The position numbers and the translations under genes are program-made. 64,000 nt of DNA. Source: Oreohelix idahoensis. Its lineage: Eukaryota; Mollusca; Gastropoda; Stylommatophora; Oreohelicidae. Below, piece by piece: positions 10,875-21,534 of this stretch. The notes below the pieces were generated by a model. That model was given only the letters and a program-made list of their open reading frames with translations. It did not search any database and had not been told where the DNA came from. Numbering within the stretch: position 1 is the first letter of the stretch; each line of letters opens with the position of its first letter. The stretch spans positions 502,001 through 566,000 of the forward strand of contig JAMPIV010004470.1 in NCBI GenBank assembly GCA_024509875.1, in the 5' to 3' direction.

Positions 10875-12489
10875 TGTTGCGTGCATATTTTGACGCACAT
10901 ATTACAAAAATCGATATGGCTATTTAATATGGAAAAGATATAGACATTTATTCATTTGTGTAGGAAAATGCTGTCTATGGGAAAGCTAGATAATCCATGA
11001 TTGTTTTACACTTTTGATTATAGGAGTAATCGTTCTTGATATTGATTCGGCGCATGGATATGGCACTCATGTCCGTACTTATTTGTTAGGGCCAGAAAAT
11101 AGATTAATTTGCTTATTATGTTTATGGCCTGAATTCATATGTATTACATATTATTAGTACAAGTAGAATCAGTCCTATATTGTATATTTTGGATGGGTAG
11201 GCAGGACTATATTCTTGTTATGCCGCTCTAGCGGAAGTAGGAGTTGTCTTGACAAGTCGTGATGAGTTCCGAGGTACCGTTTACAATGGCGGTTACGCAT
11301 TTTCCAGGTCTGGTACATTCTTAAGTAAAAATGATTTATGAAGTGGTTTTTCTTCTGTAGGAGATTGTGTCTCTACTAGAGTTTGTGTTAGAGACTCTCC
11401 TAATGTACGGTACCATGTATGATTCGGACTCCAGGTAATGCCAGACCCTATTTTGATGATCTCATGTCGGTTAGACCTAGCTGGAATTTTGTGCTTCGCA
11501 ACGCTAGGGTCGTGTTTGTATCGACGAAGATGACGGGCTTCCATACAGTAGTTATGTCTACGTGAAGTAACTGGATTAATGTAGAACTGTATGGAGGGAC
11601 TTTAAGAAATTATTCATATGCATTTCAAATTAACTTTGGCTTATATATACCCTCCTGTGAGTGAGTGAGCGACAACTCAGGAAGGCGGCCATGTTGCATT
11701 CCTGTCATCATATTTTTAAATCACTGTCCAAAGAACGGGGCATGTATCTTATTATTCGGACAGTGGCAAGGAGATCTCAATTTTGATAGAAACCCCTTAT
11801 CGTGGTTTCATAATATGATATAAACTATGAACATAAAGCAACTTTAGTTACTTACCGATCCGCCTTCACTGACGCGCTTAGTCAGATAGGGGATGCGGCC
11901 ATTATGTATCATGACATTGGAAGCTATTGATGTACTACCTATTATTTATGAATGTGTCATGACATGGGATCTACTATGTATGCCTGCAAATTGATGTGTC
12001 AACATGTACCCATGATTTACCCGTTATGTCCCAGTGTGTGCGTCTAAATAAACTGTGTAAACAAAGATTCCAGCAGTCTGCAATGGTGCCTCGTAGACAC
12101 AAGTGAATGAGTGTTTAGATTGGTCAGAACACGAACAGTACACCATTCGAATTAATCACACTCTACACTCCTACTCCATATATACACCATCCTGCGTCGG
12201 TTGAATTGACCAAGTTTAGGGCCTGCTTCCCCTGGAGCCTTAGAGGGAAACTACTGTTTACAGCTGTCTTTGCCTTCCCTAACTCAGGACTAGGGTGAGT
12301 TACCCATTTACAGCTGGGTAGACTGGAGCATGCCTGATCTCAACAACTCTGTACACTACAATGGACATATACAGTAGTGGCACCACAAACCACATGCTAC
12401 AGTGATTGATAGTGGAGCTTTACAGAAGAAAGAGAACAAACTTTACACCACACTTCATTACAGTGACACTTTAGTATGAGCACTTTACA
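10875..12489 (+). repeat. Element B 5' LTR
   Basis: It starts TGTTGCGTGC and ends CTTTACA. A possible polyadenylation signal (AATAAA, within GTCTAAATAAACTG) lies near 12046. Bases 12212-12349 look like an inserted SINE core, because they are absent from the related element D LTR. Confidence 0.93.
12212..12349 (+). mobile_element. SINE-like core domain inside the element B LTR
   Basis: The element D LTR reads continuously from GGTCAAGTTGAC to ATACACTACAGTGG (about 50165-50194). In B the same two blocks are separated by about 140 bp. That insert contains TACCCATTTACAGCTGGGT, which recurs in diverged form at 22550-22580. Similar 'ACCCATTT..CAGCTGGGT' cores occur in invertebrate SINEs; that link is from memory. 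The copy in the 3' LTR is at 20511-20648. Confidence 0.55.
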
Positions 12490-12490
12490 G

Positions 12491-12509
12491 TGGTGGCCAG
12501 TGTGGGGAT
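12491..12509 (+). promoter_or_regulatory. Element B primer-binding site
   Basis: TGGTGGCCAGTGTGGGGAT begins one base after the LTR end. A TGG start complementary to a tRNA CCA end is expected at this position. I cannot name the tRNA. Element D has TGGTGGACCAGC at the matching place. Confidence 0.6.
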
Positions 12510-13458
12510 GCCTACGCAGTCTTGTTGTGTTGAGAATCACATTTTACAGTTGCAAGAACATTTGTTTGACCACATCAACACCAGTAGGACAGCTATACAA
12601 TCAATGTCAGCTTGACCTGTTCTGACAAGTGTAGCAATATCTGGGTCAGCACTTGTTGACATTTGGCACAGTACAGTCAGTGTTCTAAACTAGTGATTGT
12701 TTATCCTGCTGTAATAGAAGAGCAGGGTTGAACATAAAGTGCAAATTTCATCGGTGGATCTTCTAATGTGCTCAAAAAAATTGAACAGTGTAACAGTTAG
12801 AAAGCAAATCTATTACTCAATAAAGTGGTAGTCTAATTTGATAAAACTGAGCATACAGTACAATACATTGCAACTACAACACATTTCATTATATGATACA
12901 CACATTGATGATTTATATATATTTATGTTTATATATTATTTGTTTATATGTGTGATTGTTATGTGTTTGCGGGCCTGGATGGGAGGTGACTAGAACAGGA
13001 AATACCAAATGATATTGGTCTTGTTCTGGCGTTCTATAGGGAGCAATTTCTTAATTGAAATTTGCATGCAACATAGTTTGCAAATATTTGGTTAGCTGTG
13101 ACGACTGTTTCATATTTGTATTTGTAACATTTTTCTGTTCTTTATTTTTGTTTGATTTGTTTGTATAATTGTAGGTCTCATCTTTCCTTTCATTTCAGTT
13201 CTTTACACCCTTATGTTTATACACTGTGGCGTTATTTGTCTTGTTATCTTATTGCAGTTATCATCACGGTTTCTGTGATCATTTTTTTCATTTCTCCTAT
13301 TTAATTTAATTTGATCTCTGCAAATGTTTTCAGATTGTCTTTTCTTGTTTGTCCTTTGTAATGTCTTTAGTTGACATATGACATAGGAGGTATAGTTGAA
13401 TACACTTATATTATAGTACAGATCAGTACTTTATGATTATTATTGTTATAAAACAAAG

Positions 13459-13750
13459 TGTACAAGACCTTTATAAGGCTTGTCTCCCAAAGTGATTGGT
13501 ATAGGAAATATTATTTTCCACAGGTACTCAAGTGATCATTGATTACATTAAGGTATACAAGACCTTTGTAAGGCTTGTCTCCCACAGTATTTGAGATATA
13601 CAGTTATTGTTTCCCACAGGTACTCAAGTTATCATTGGTTATATGATAAACAAAATAACCATACAAGTTTTTCACTAAGACTAAGTCTATGGTATAGACT
13701 TGTCTCCCATTAAAGTGAAATAAGATAATTTATTTACTTTTTCAGGTTTC
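13459..13750 (+). promoter_or_regulatory. Element B leader: repeated hairpin units
   Basis: Two 95-bp direct repeats (13459-13553 and 13554-13648) and a decayed third each carry a hairpin followed by CTTGTCTCCCA. Hairpins 1 and 2 (13463-13482 and 13558-13577) have an 8-bp stem with one bulged A (CAAG-A-CCTT / AAGGCTTG). Hairpin 3 (13683-13701) has a different but perfect 8-bp stem (AAGTCTAT / ATAGACTT). Each unit ends in a pyrimidine run plus CAG, like a splice acceptor. Position just upstream of gag suggests a packaging, dimerisation or splicing role (inference). Confidence 0.55.
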
Positions 13751-13767
13751 TGATTTAAGAAGACAAG

Positions 13768-14148
13768 ATGTCTACATTAGATTACTTTATTGCACAAGGA
13801 AAATCCCTTGATAAGACTGGGAAAAAGTTAGAAGAATGGATGTTGCTCAATATGACAAAGCATTAGCTGCAGAAGAGAAAAAAGCTGCTGCTGCTGCTGA
13901 AGAGAGAAAAGCTGCTGCAGAGGAGAGAAAAGCTGCTGCTGAAGAGAAAAAAGCTGCTGCTGAAGAGAGAAAAACTGCTGCTGCTGCTGCTGCTGAAGAG
14001 AGAAAAGCTGCTGCTGCTGCTGAAGAGAAAAAAGCTGCTGCTGCTGCTGAAGACAGAAAAGCTGCTGCTGCTGCTGAAGAGAGAAAAGCTCTGGCTAAAG
14101 AAAAAAAGATTAGAAAAAGAAGCTGATACTGCTGCTGAACTAAAGAAA
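13768..14148 (+). pseudogene. Element B gag N-terminus, frameshifted
   Basis: The ATG at 13768 opens MSTLDYFIAQGKSLDKTG, matching MSTLEYFITQGKALDKTG in element D, so the start is well supported. Compared with D, one base is lost near 13840 (TGGATGTTGC against TGGACTGTTGC). One A is gained in the A7 run at 14101-14107. The two shifts restore the frame used by the long ORF from 14149. Between them lies an A/E/K/R coiled coil expanded by a GCT-rich repeat (AAAEERK units, 13868-14090). Confidence 0.8.
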
Positions 14149-17100
14149 TTGCAGATGCAAGTGGAGGAAAGGAGATTTGATGCAGAACAGAAGAAATTGG
14201 AAGCTGTTGCAGAACAGAAAAAATTAGAAGCGGCTGCGGAACAGAAAAGATTAGATAGAGAAGCTGAAGAGAGAAAAGCAATAAGAGAACATGAATTTGA
14301 GTTAGAGAAATTAAGATTGACAAGTATGAGTAATGTTAATCAGGCATCTAGTGGTAATGATAAACCCTTTGTGTACAAGGTCAAGGTACCAGCGTTCAAC
14401 CCTACCAGTGATGACATAACATTTTGGCTTTCTAGATTTGAACGTGCTTGTCGAGCTCATAATGTTGACAAATCACAGTATGTGAATCAGTTGTCTGAAA
14501 ATCTAAAAGGGGAGTCTCTGAGTAAGTTATATTTCCTTGAAGAGGCCGACAAGGATAATTATGATGCTATTAGGGCAGCTTTGATAAAGAGATATCAGCT
14601 GTCAGAAGAAGGTTATCGTCTTTTGTTTAAAACAATGAGACCTGAGGTAGGTTTAGAATTCTCAGATTTCATTTCAAAAGCACGAACTACACTTTCACGA
14701 TGGATTGAATTATCCAAAATAGAGAAAACATTTGATGGTCTTACGGATTTATTGCTAAGAGACAAGGTCATGTCTTCTGTAAATAAATCATTCCTAGAGT
14801 TCTTACATGAGCGTAAACCTAGTACAATAAAGCAAATGGAAGAATATTGTGACCAGTATGCCACGGCACACCCTGACATGATTCTTAGTAACTCTAACAT
14901 TAAAGAGAGTATGCCAGTTGCTTCGGCAACAGAATATAATCAGAATTACTCACACAAATTCCAAGGAGCTAAAAATAAATTTGATAAAAAGGTTAATTGG
15001 AATAAGTATCAAAACCAAGATAACCACTCAAATCAGGGTTCTTCTTCGAAGAACCGGAATCGGGCTGATAGTCCTCGACACGCGAGGGGTACCCATAATT
15101 TTAGACATTCTCGAAAGGGGAGTAGCTATAGGAACTACCCAAGTGCTTCATGGAGAGAAAAGAACCAATATTACAGGGATACTCAGTATAATGAGCGTGA
15201 TGATTATGATCATGAATATTATGATTCAAACCCAAATAGGGGTTATAACAGAGGAAATAATAATTATAGAGACAATCATAACCGAGGTAGATCACAACAC
15301 AAAAGACATGGTAAATCTTATTACCAGGCTAACTCTGCACAACAGGAGTTCCACGACGCCGGTAATCAGAATAATGATAAAAAAGACTCCAATAGTGTAG
15401 CAAATTCCGCTTTCGATTTTGCTAGAGCATCTCAGTGTTCGCAATGCAAAACATTATTCGATCCAACCACAGTTTCTACTTTAAGCTGCGGTCACCCGCT
15501 TCCCGCTCTCCCTGCGTCAATCGCGCATAATGGAAGGGGTGCTCTTGTTTTCAATAGAGGCTTAATAGATGGTACTCCGGTATCAATTCTTTTCGATTCG
15601 GGGTGCACTACCATCGGAGTGAGGCAATCACTCGTAAATCCTTCTCGAGCTACAGGCAATGTAGTCAAATGTGTAACATTTGGTGGCACATTGGAGAAGT
15701 ACTCCACTGCCATTATCAATATTGCTACGCCTTTCTTTACAGGAGAGGTGCAAGCATGTCTCTTGCCGAATCCGATCGCTGATCTTATCATCGGTCGCTT
15801 TCATGGAGTGAAAGAATGCACTCCACAGCAAATTTCTAATTGGGAAAATGTTAATATGCAATCTGCTAATGCAGTAATCACTAGGGCTCAAGCTCTTAAT
15901 ATGCCGCAATCTTCACATTCTGAAGATAATGATGCGCAGATCCAAGATGATCCCTTGGAGATTTCCCATGATTCCTTTATAAAACAGCAGGAAGATGATC
16001 CTACTCTAAAGAAATTCTTTACTCTGGCAACAAAAGGTGATCCGAATAAGGATACAAATCGTAAATCTTGGATTACGATGAAGAATGGCGTACTTGTACG
16101 TATGGTACAAGACTCCGCTAAGTCCATTCATTCTCAAATCCTTGTGCCTAAAAATATGAGAGTTAAAATCTTACAGCACGCTCATGATTCGCAGTGTGCT
16201 GGACATATGGGTTTTTCCCGTACTAAAGCTAGAGTTCTTGAATCTTTCTTTTGGCCTGCTGTGAATAAGGACATACGAATCTATTGTCGATCTTGTAAAG
16301 TATGTCAAGAGATTAAATCCAGAGGTCCACGCCATGATGCACCTATTCAGGCTGCAGACATTCCCATTCGACCATTTCAAAAAATGGCGATAGACATCAT
16401 TGGTCCATTTAAGATAAAGTCTGCTAGAGGACACCAATTTATTTTGACGTGTGTTGATATGTGCACACGTTGGCCGGAGGCTGTTCCTCTAAAGAGCATA
16501 ACTACTGCTGATGTCGCAGATGCTCTTTGGTTAATATTTTCTCGTCTGGGATTTCCAGCAGAAATATTATCCGACCATGGTACCCAACTCATATCGGATA
16601 CCATGTCTCAAGTAATGTCGACTCTTAAGATAGAGAGATCGCTGAGTAGTATTTATCATCCTATGTCCAATGGGATGGTGGAACGTCTGAATAGAACTCT
16701 GAAAAACCTACTAGGTAAGATAACAGAAGATCATCCTCAGGATTGGGATAGGGTTTTACCCGCGGCTCTCTTTGCATATAGAGAGGTCGCCAACGAACAT
16801 ACAGGATTTTCTCCCTTTGAACTTGTCTTTGGCGCGAAACCGCGAGGTCCTATGTCCTTACTTCATGATCTTATAACTGCTGATAATATTGTCGATGACA
16901 CAAAATCCTCTTATGAATATGTCATCGCACTTAGACACAAGATTATTGAAGCATGCAAATTGGCAACTGCTTCTTCTGAATTTGCGAAACAGAAGGCAAG
17001 GGAATTTGCCAATAAAAAGAGATGCTTGCGACAACTTTGTCCAGGTGACAAAGCATTTGTCTTGCTACCTTGTAGGGAAAATAGACTTCTTATTTCTTGG

Positions 17101-18774
17101 AAAGGTCCGTACGATATAATATCAAAAGTTTCCGATGTTGACTATATCGTCGATATTGACGGGAAGCGTAAAACCTTCCACATCAACATGCTCACGGAAT
17201 TCCATGAACGTCCGGATTATTTACAACCTGTTTTCCAGGCAACGGACGATTTTCCAGTCCAACATGGACAGTACTCATCTCTGTCAGTAATACAGGATGA
17301 GGAAACGAGTTTCTCGGATGTAAATCTACCTTTTCCAATGATTCCTCTTCACTCTAATGAATCATGGAAAGATGTTGCAATTTCTCCCGAATTATCTCCA
17401 GGAGAGCAGAAACAAGTTTCTACTATGTTAGAACAATTTCAGGATGTCCTTACTGACATTCCTGGTCAAACTGATGTCATTCAACATGACATTATTCTTA
17501 CTGACCATAGTCCTATAAGAGTCAGACCGTATCCTATCCCGATACATTTTCAAGCACAGGTAGAGAAAGAGTTGGATGAGATGATAGAGTTAAAAATTAT
17601 TGAACCATCCACATCAGCATATTCTTCGCCGATGGTTATTGTACGAAAAAAAGACAATAACATACGTCTTTGCGTGGATTATCGCAAATTGAACCAAGTG
17701 ACGAAATTTGATGCTGAACCTATGCCTTTACTAGAAGAGCTACTTACGAGACTATCGAATTCTCATTTCTTTACTAAACTCGATTTGTCTAAGGGATATT
17801 GGCAAGTTCCATTATCCGAACACGCCAAACCGTTTACTGCTTTTTCGACGCCTAGGGGTCTATTCCAATGGAATTTCATGCCTTTCGGTCTTATGAACGC
17901 CCCTGCAACATTCGTACGCATGATGCGTCGAATCCTATCTCATCGCTCAGATGTCATTGCGTATCTTGATGACATCTGTCTTTTCAGTGATACTTGGAAC
18001 GATCACTATAATGGGATAAATGAACTATTGTCTATCTTACGCGAGCATAACCTGACAGCGAAACCATCGAAAGCATGTATTGGTTTTAGCGAAATATCTT
18101 TCTTAGGACACCGTGTTGGTCATGGGTTCCTAAAAACAGAAGACCATAATACAAGTAAGATACTTAACATTTCTATTCCTAAGACTAAAAAGCAAGTGCG
18201 AAGTCTCTTAGGTCTAATACAATTTTATGGACGATTCATTCCGAATCTGTCCTCCATTATGTCACCTCTTTCTTCCTTGCTAAAGAAAGGGTCTCCTAAT
18301 GTAGTCCATTGGACTCAAGAATGTCAATCCTCTTTGGATAAGGTTAAAACTATGTTTTCTACTTCACCTATCCTAGTATTGCCTTCTAAGGATAAGACAT
18401 TTATTCTTCGTAGTGACGCTTCATCCAACGGGATTGGAGCAGCACTAATGCAAGAGTACTCTGGAACTCTGCATCCAGTGATGTATATTTCTCGGAAATT
18501 AAATGCCGCAGAGAAGAATTACTCGGTCCTAGACCGTGAATTATTGGCTATGGTTTGGTCAATCCTTAAACTGCAAAGATTTCTTCTTGGCGCGCATTTC
18601 ATTGTGGAAACTGACCAGAAAGCTCTTACGGCTATTCAGAGTAAAAATCTGAAGAGCGCGAGATCAACGCGATACGCGATTGCTCTACAGCCATTTCATT
18701 TTTCGGTGCGAGCTATCCGTGGGTCAGAAAATGTGATGGCAGATATTTTGTCTAGATGCCCACATGATTCATAA
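14149..18774 (+). CDS. gag-pol: Element B gag-pol polyprotein (integrase before RT)
   Basis: This is an intact frame of 1541 codons, in the same frame as the gag ATG at 13768. In order: the gag core (14350-14940); an R/G/N/Y-rich tail (15040-15330); a CX2CX13CXH cluster (15436-15495) instead of a CCHC knuckle; aspartic protease with D-S-G at 15595-15603; integrase zinc domain (HAHDSQCAGHMG...CKVC, about 16175-16310); integrase core with D at 16393, D at 16573 and E at 16681 (35 residues between the last two); GPY motif near 17104; RT with YLDD at 17962-17973; RNase H starting RSDASSNGIGA (D at 18415) and ending DILSRCPHDS. Integrase precedes RT, the order known from Gmr1-type gypsy elements. 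The product would be processed by its own protease and drive reverse transcription and integration. Confidence 0.93.
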   Translation: MQMQVEERRFDAEQKKLEAVAEQKKLEAAAEQKRLDREAEERKAIREHEFELEKLRLTSMSNVNQASSGNDKPFVYKVKVPAFNPTSDDITFWLSRFERACRAHNVDKSQYVNQLSENLKGESLSKLYFLEEADKDNYDAIRAALIKRYQLSEEGYRLLFKTMRPEVGLEFSDFISKARTTLSRWIELSKIEKTFDGLTDLLLRDKVMSSVNKSFLEFLHERKPSTIKQMEEYCDQYATAHPDMILSNSNIKESMPVASATEYNQNYSHKFQGAKNKFDKKVNWNKYQNQDNHSNQGSSSKNRNRADSPRHARGTHNFRHSRKGSSYRNYPSASWREKNQYYRDTQYNERDDYDHEYYDSNPNRGYNRGNNNYRDNHNRGRSQHKRHGKSYYQANSAQQEFHDAGNQNNDKKDSNSVANSAFDFARASQCSQCKTLFDPTTVSTLSCGHPLPALPASIAHNGRGALVFNRGLIDGTPVSILFDSGCTTIGVRQSLVNPSRATGNVVKCVTFGGTLEKYSTAIINIATPFFTGEVQACLLPNPIADLIIGRFHGVKECTPQQISNWENVNMQSANAVITRAQALNMPQSSHSEDNDAQIQDDPLEISHDSFIKQQEDDPTLKKFFTLATKGDPNKDTNRKSWITMKNGVLVRMVQDSAKSIHSQILVPKNMRVKILQHAHDSQCAGHMGFSRTKARVLESFFWPAVNKDIRIYCRSCKVCQEIKSRGPRHDAPIQAADIPIRPFQKMAIDIIGPFKIKSARGHQFILTCVDMCTRWPEAVPLKSITTADVADALWLIFSRLGFPAEILSDHGTQLISDTMSQVMSTLKIERSLSSIYHPMSNGMVERLNRTLKNLLGKITEDHPQDWDRVLPAALFAYREVANEHTGFSPFELVFGAKPRGPMSLLHDLITADNIVDDTKSSYEYVIALRHKIIEACKLATASSEFAKQKAREFANKKRCLRQLCPGDKAFVLLPCRENRLLISWKGPYDIISKVSDVDYIVDIDGKRKTFHINMLTEFHERPDYLQPVFQATDDFPVQHGQYSSLSVIQDEETSFSDVNLPFPMIPLHSNESWKDVAISPELSPGEQKQVSTMLEQFQDVLTDIPGQTDVIQHDIILTDHSPIRVRPYPIPIHFQAQVEKELDEMIELKIIEPSTSAYSSPMVIVRKKDNNIRLCVDYRKLNQVTKFDAEPMPLLEELLTRLSNSHFFTKLDLSKGYWQVPLSEHAKPFTAFSTPRGLFQWNFMPFGLMNAPATFVRMMRRILSHRSDVIAYLDDICLFSDTWNDHYNGINELLSILREHNLTAKPSKACIGFSEISFLGHRVGHGFLKTEDHNTSKILNISIPKTKKQVRSLLGLIQFYGRFIPNLSSIMSPLSSLLKKGSPNVVHWTQECQSSLDKVKTMFSTSPILVLPSKDKTFILRSDASSNGIGAALMQEYSGTLHPVMYISRKLNAAEKNYSVLDRELLAMVWSILKLQRFLLGAHFIVETDQKALTAIQSKNLKSARSTRYAIALQPFHFSVRAIRGSENVMADILSRCPHDS

Positions 18775-19173
18775 CTGTTATACAACTTTGATACAGTTGT
18801 TCCTATGTTGAAATGTGTACACATAACTAATATATCATATATTGATTGTAACACTACTTAGCGGTTCATTGATGTTTATTCACCGCTGATCTTTCAATGT
18901 TTTTCGCCTTTGATGATCATGATGTTAAGATATCTTAGATGAAATTTATGTATAAACTAATATAGAAATTGTGTCATTGCTAATATTGTAGTATGCGTTG
19001 GTGACACCTCTCTGGAAATATTTATACTTAGAGAAGTACTTTCTCTAAGGTCAGAAAACTTATTCTTATCATCTGCGCATTGTTATTGGTGCGTTGTGAG
19101 CCTATTGTATGTTGCTCCTAGATGTATTTCAAAAAAAAATGTACCATTTTTTTTCCCGAGGGGTGTGATAATC
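18775..19173 (+). other. Element B 3' spacer
   Basis: About 400 bp of non-coding DNA lie between the pol stop and the 3' LTR. A perfect 9-bp hairpin (CTTAGAGAA / TTCTCTAAG, loop GTACT) sits at 19027-19049. A C/G-containing tract (TTTTTTTTCCCGAGGGGTG) near 19149-19165 is the likely polypurine-tract neighbourhood, although the purine run is short. Confidence 0.6.
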
Positions 19174-20788
19174 TGTTGCGTGCATATTTTGACGCACATA
19201 TTACAAAAATCGATATGGCTATTTATTATGGAAAAGATATAGACATTCATTCATTTGTGTAGGAAAATGCTGTCTATGGGAAAGCTAGATAATCCATGAT
19301 TGTTTTACACTTTTGATTATAGGAGTAATCGTTCTTGATATTGATTCGGCGCATGGATATGGCACTCATGTCTGTACTTATTTGTTAGGGCCAGAAAATA
19401 GATTAATTTGCTTATTATGTTTATGGCCTGAATTCATATGTATTACATATTATTAGTACAAGTAGAATCAGTCCTATATTGTATATTTTGGATGGGTAGG
19501 CAGGACTATATTCTTGTTATGCCGCTCTAGCGGAAGTAGGAGTTGTCTTGACAAGTCGTGATGAGTTCCGAGGTACCGTTTACAATGGCGGTTACGCATT
19601 TTCCAGGGCTGGTACATTCTTAAGTAAAAATGATTTATGAAGTTTTTTTTCTTCTGTAGGAGATTGTGTCTCTACTAGAGTTTGTGTTAGAGACTCTCCT
19701 AATGTACGGTACCATGTATGATTCGGACTCCAGGTAATGCCAGACCCTATTTTGATGATCTCATGTCGGTTAGACCTAGGTGGAATTTTGTGCTTCGCAA
19801 CGCTAGGGTCGTGTTTGTATCGACGAAGATGACGGGCTTCCATACAGTAGTTATGTCTACGTGAAGTAACTGGATTACTGTAGAACTGTATGGAGGGACT
19901 TTAAGAAATTATTCATATGCATTTCAAATTAACTTTGGCTTATATATACCCTCCTGTGAGTGAGTGAGCGACAACTCAGGAAGGCGGCCATGTTGCATTC
20001 CTGTCATCATATTTTTGAATCACTGTCCAAAGAACGGGGCATGTATCTTATTATTCGGACAGTGGCAAGGAGATCTCAATTTTGATAGAAACCCCTTATC
20101 GTGGTTTCATAATATGATATAAACTATGAACATAAAGCAACTTTAGTTACTTACCGATCCGCCTTCACTGACGCGCTTAGTCAGATAGGGGATGCGGCCA
20201 TTATGTATCATGACATTGGAAGCTATTGATGTACTACCTATTATTTATGAATGTGTCATGACATGGGATCTACTATGTATGCCTGCAAATTGATGTGTCA
20301 ACATGTACCCATGATTTACCCGTTATGTCCCAGTGTGTGCGTCTAAATAAACTGTGTAAACAAAGATTCCAGCAGTCTGCATTGGTGCCTTGTAGACACA
20401 AGTGAATGAGTGTTTAGATTGGTCAGAACACGAACAGTACACCATTCGAATTAATCACACTCTACACTCCTACTCCATATATACACCATCCTGCGTCGGT
20501 TGAATTGACCAAGTTTAGGGCCTGCTTCCCCTGGAGCCTTAGAGGGAAACTACTGTTTACAGCTGTCTTTGCCTTCCCTAACTCAGGACTAGGGTGAGTT
20601 ACCCATTTACAGCTGGGTAGACTGGAGCATGCCTGATCTCAACAACTCTGTACACTACAATGGACATATACAGTAGTGGCACCACAAACCACATGCTACA
20701 GTGATTGATAGTGGAGCTTTACAGAAGAAAGAGAACACACTTTACACCACACTTCTTTACAGTGACACTTTAGTATGAGCACTTTACA
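19174..20788 (+). repeat. Element B 3' LTR
   Basis: It has the same length (1615 bp) as the 5' copy and the same TGTTGCG start and CTTTACA end. It is followed by the ATATG target duplicate at 20789-20793. Confidence 0.93.
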
Positions 20789-20793
20789 ATATG
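20789..20793. repeat. Element B right target-site duplication (ATATG)
   Basis: It is identical to the five bases at 10870-10874. Host sequence (TAATTTAAG) resumes directly after it. Confidence 0.88.
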
Positions 20794-20843
20794 TAATTTA
20801 AGTTTATCACGACTGAGATTAAGCAAAGATGAGAAAGTAGAAA

Positions 20844-21366
20844 ATGGCGGAGGACCAAAGGATAGATCCCAATACAGTGGCCTTCCTACATGTTACAAAT
20901 GCATTGGAGAGATGGAGCATAGAAAACCGGCAGACTAATTTACGTCAAAGTATAGAGACATATAGAGGGTACACAGGGAATTGTAAGAAGCCCAGATCTT
21001 GAAAGCCAGCTGGTAGGAATATGTATTGATGCCTTGCATAAGGATGGGATAAGATTACATTTTTTAAGAAAAAATCCAACAACCTTGAATGACGCTATAC
21101 AGATAGCTGTATCGGAAGAAAATTTGATGAAGAGGTTCCAGTTGAGATCGGTGAACAACATTAAAGGAGGGAATTGGAAGGAAAGTCGAGTTCAGAGAAC
21201 AGGACAGGTAGATAACGATAGACAGGGAAGAAGAGATTTCAGTGGCCATCAGCACAGGCGGTACAGGGTTGGCTATGATAAGGAACCTGGGAAAGGGAGA
21301 GGTCAGATAGACATCGAGGGGAATTCATCAAACTTCTCGAGAACTCTATGCTCCGCGGAACCTTGA
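20844..21366 (+). pseudogene. Element H gag remnant (gypsy type)
   Basis: The ATG at 20844 opens MAEDQRIDPNTVAFLHVTNA and stops at 21000-21002. In the next frame 20975-21366 reads VRSPDLESQLVGICIDALHK, then IRLHFLRKNPTTLNDAIQIA and EENLMKRFQLRS. This pattern (short helices, 'FLR..PTTL..AI..A...E') is typical of gypsy gag C-domains, closer in feel to 412/mdg1-type gags than to the Gmr1 elements here. The distance between the two parts is far shorter than a normal gag, so a central deletion plus frameshift is likely. No pol follows. Confidence 0.55.
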
Positions 21367-21534
21367 TAGACGACATAGAAGTATGGATATAGGAAGAACA
21401 GGAATTGACGATTTAATACTCGAGGACAATGCATACAAGGCAGAGATACTGATTTAAGTCGACAACATGATATAGGAAGGGGATAACGAGTAAATCGAAC
21501 ATGGAATCGTTTAAATATATGGAGGAACAATGAT

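Larger units (their letters stand above)
10875..20788 (+). mobile_element. Element B: full-length Gmr1-like Ty3/gypsy retrotransposon
   Basis: Two 1615-bp LTRs (10875-12489 and 19174-20788), a primer site, a 1.3-kb leader, a gag-pol frame and a 400-bp 3' spacer are all present. Both ends begin TG and end CA and are flanked by ATATG. The LTRs differ at about a dozen positions by eye (under 1%), so insertion was recent. The only coding damage seen is a pair of compensating 1-nt shifts near the gag N-terminus. It is inserted between the leader and gag of the older element H. Confidence 0.95.

Noticed and set aside
13847..14323. 158-codon minus-strand frame (poly-Ala/Ser/Phe)
   Set aside because: It is the complement of the GCT/GAA-rich gag coiled-coil repeat; low complexity and antisense to a confirmed gene.
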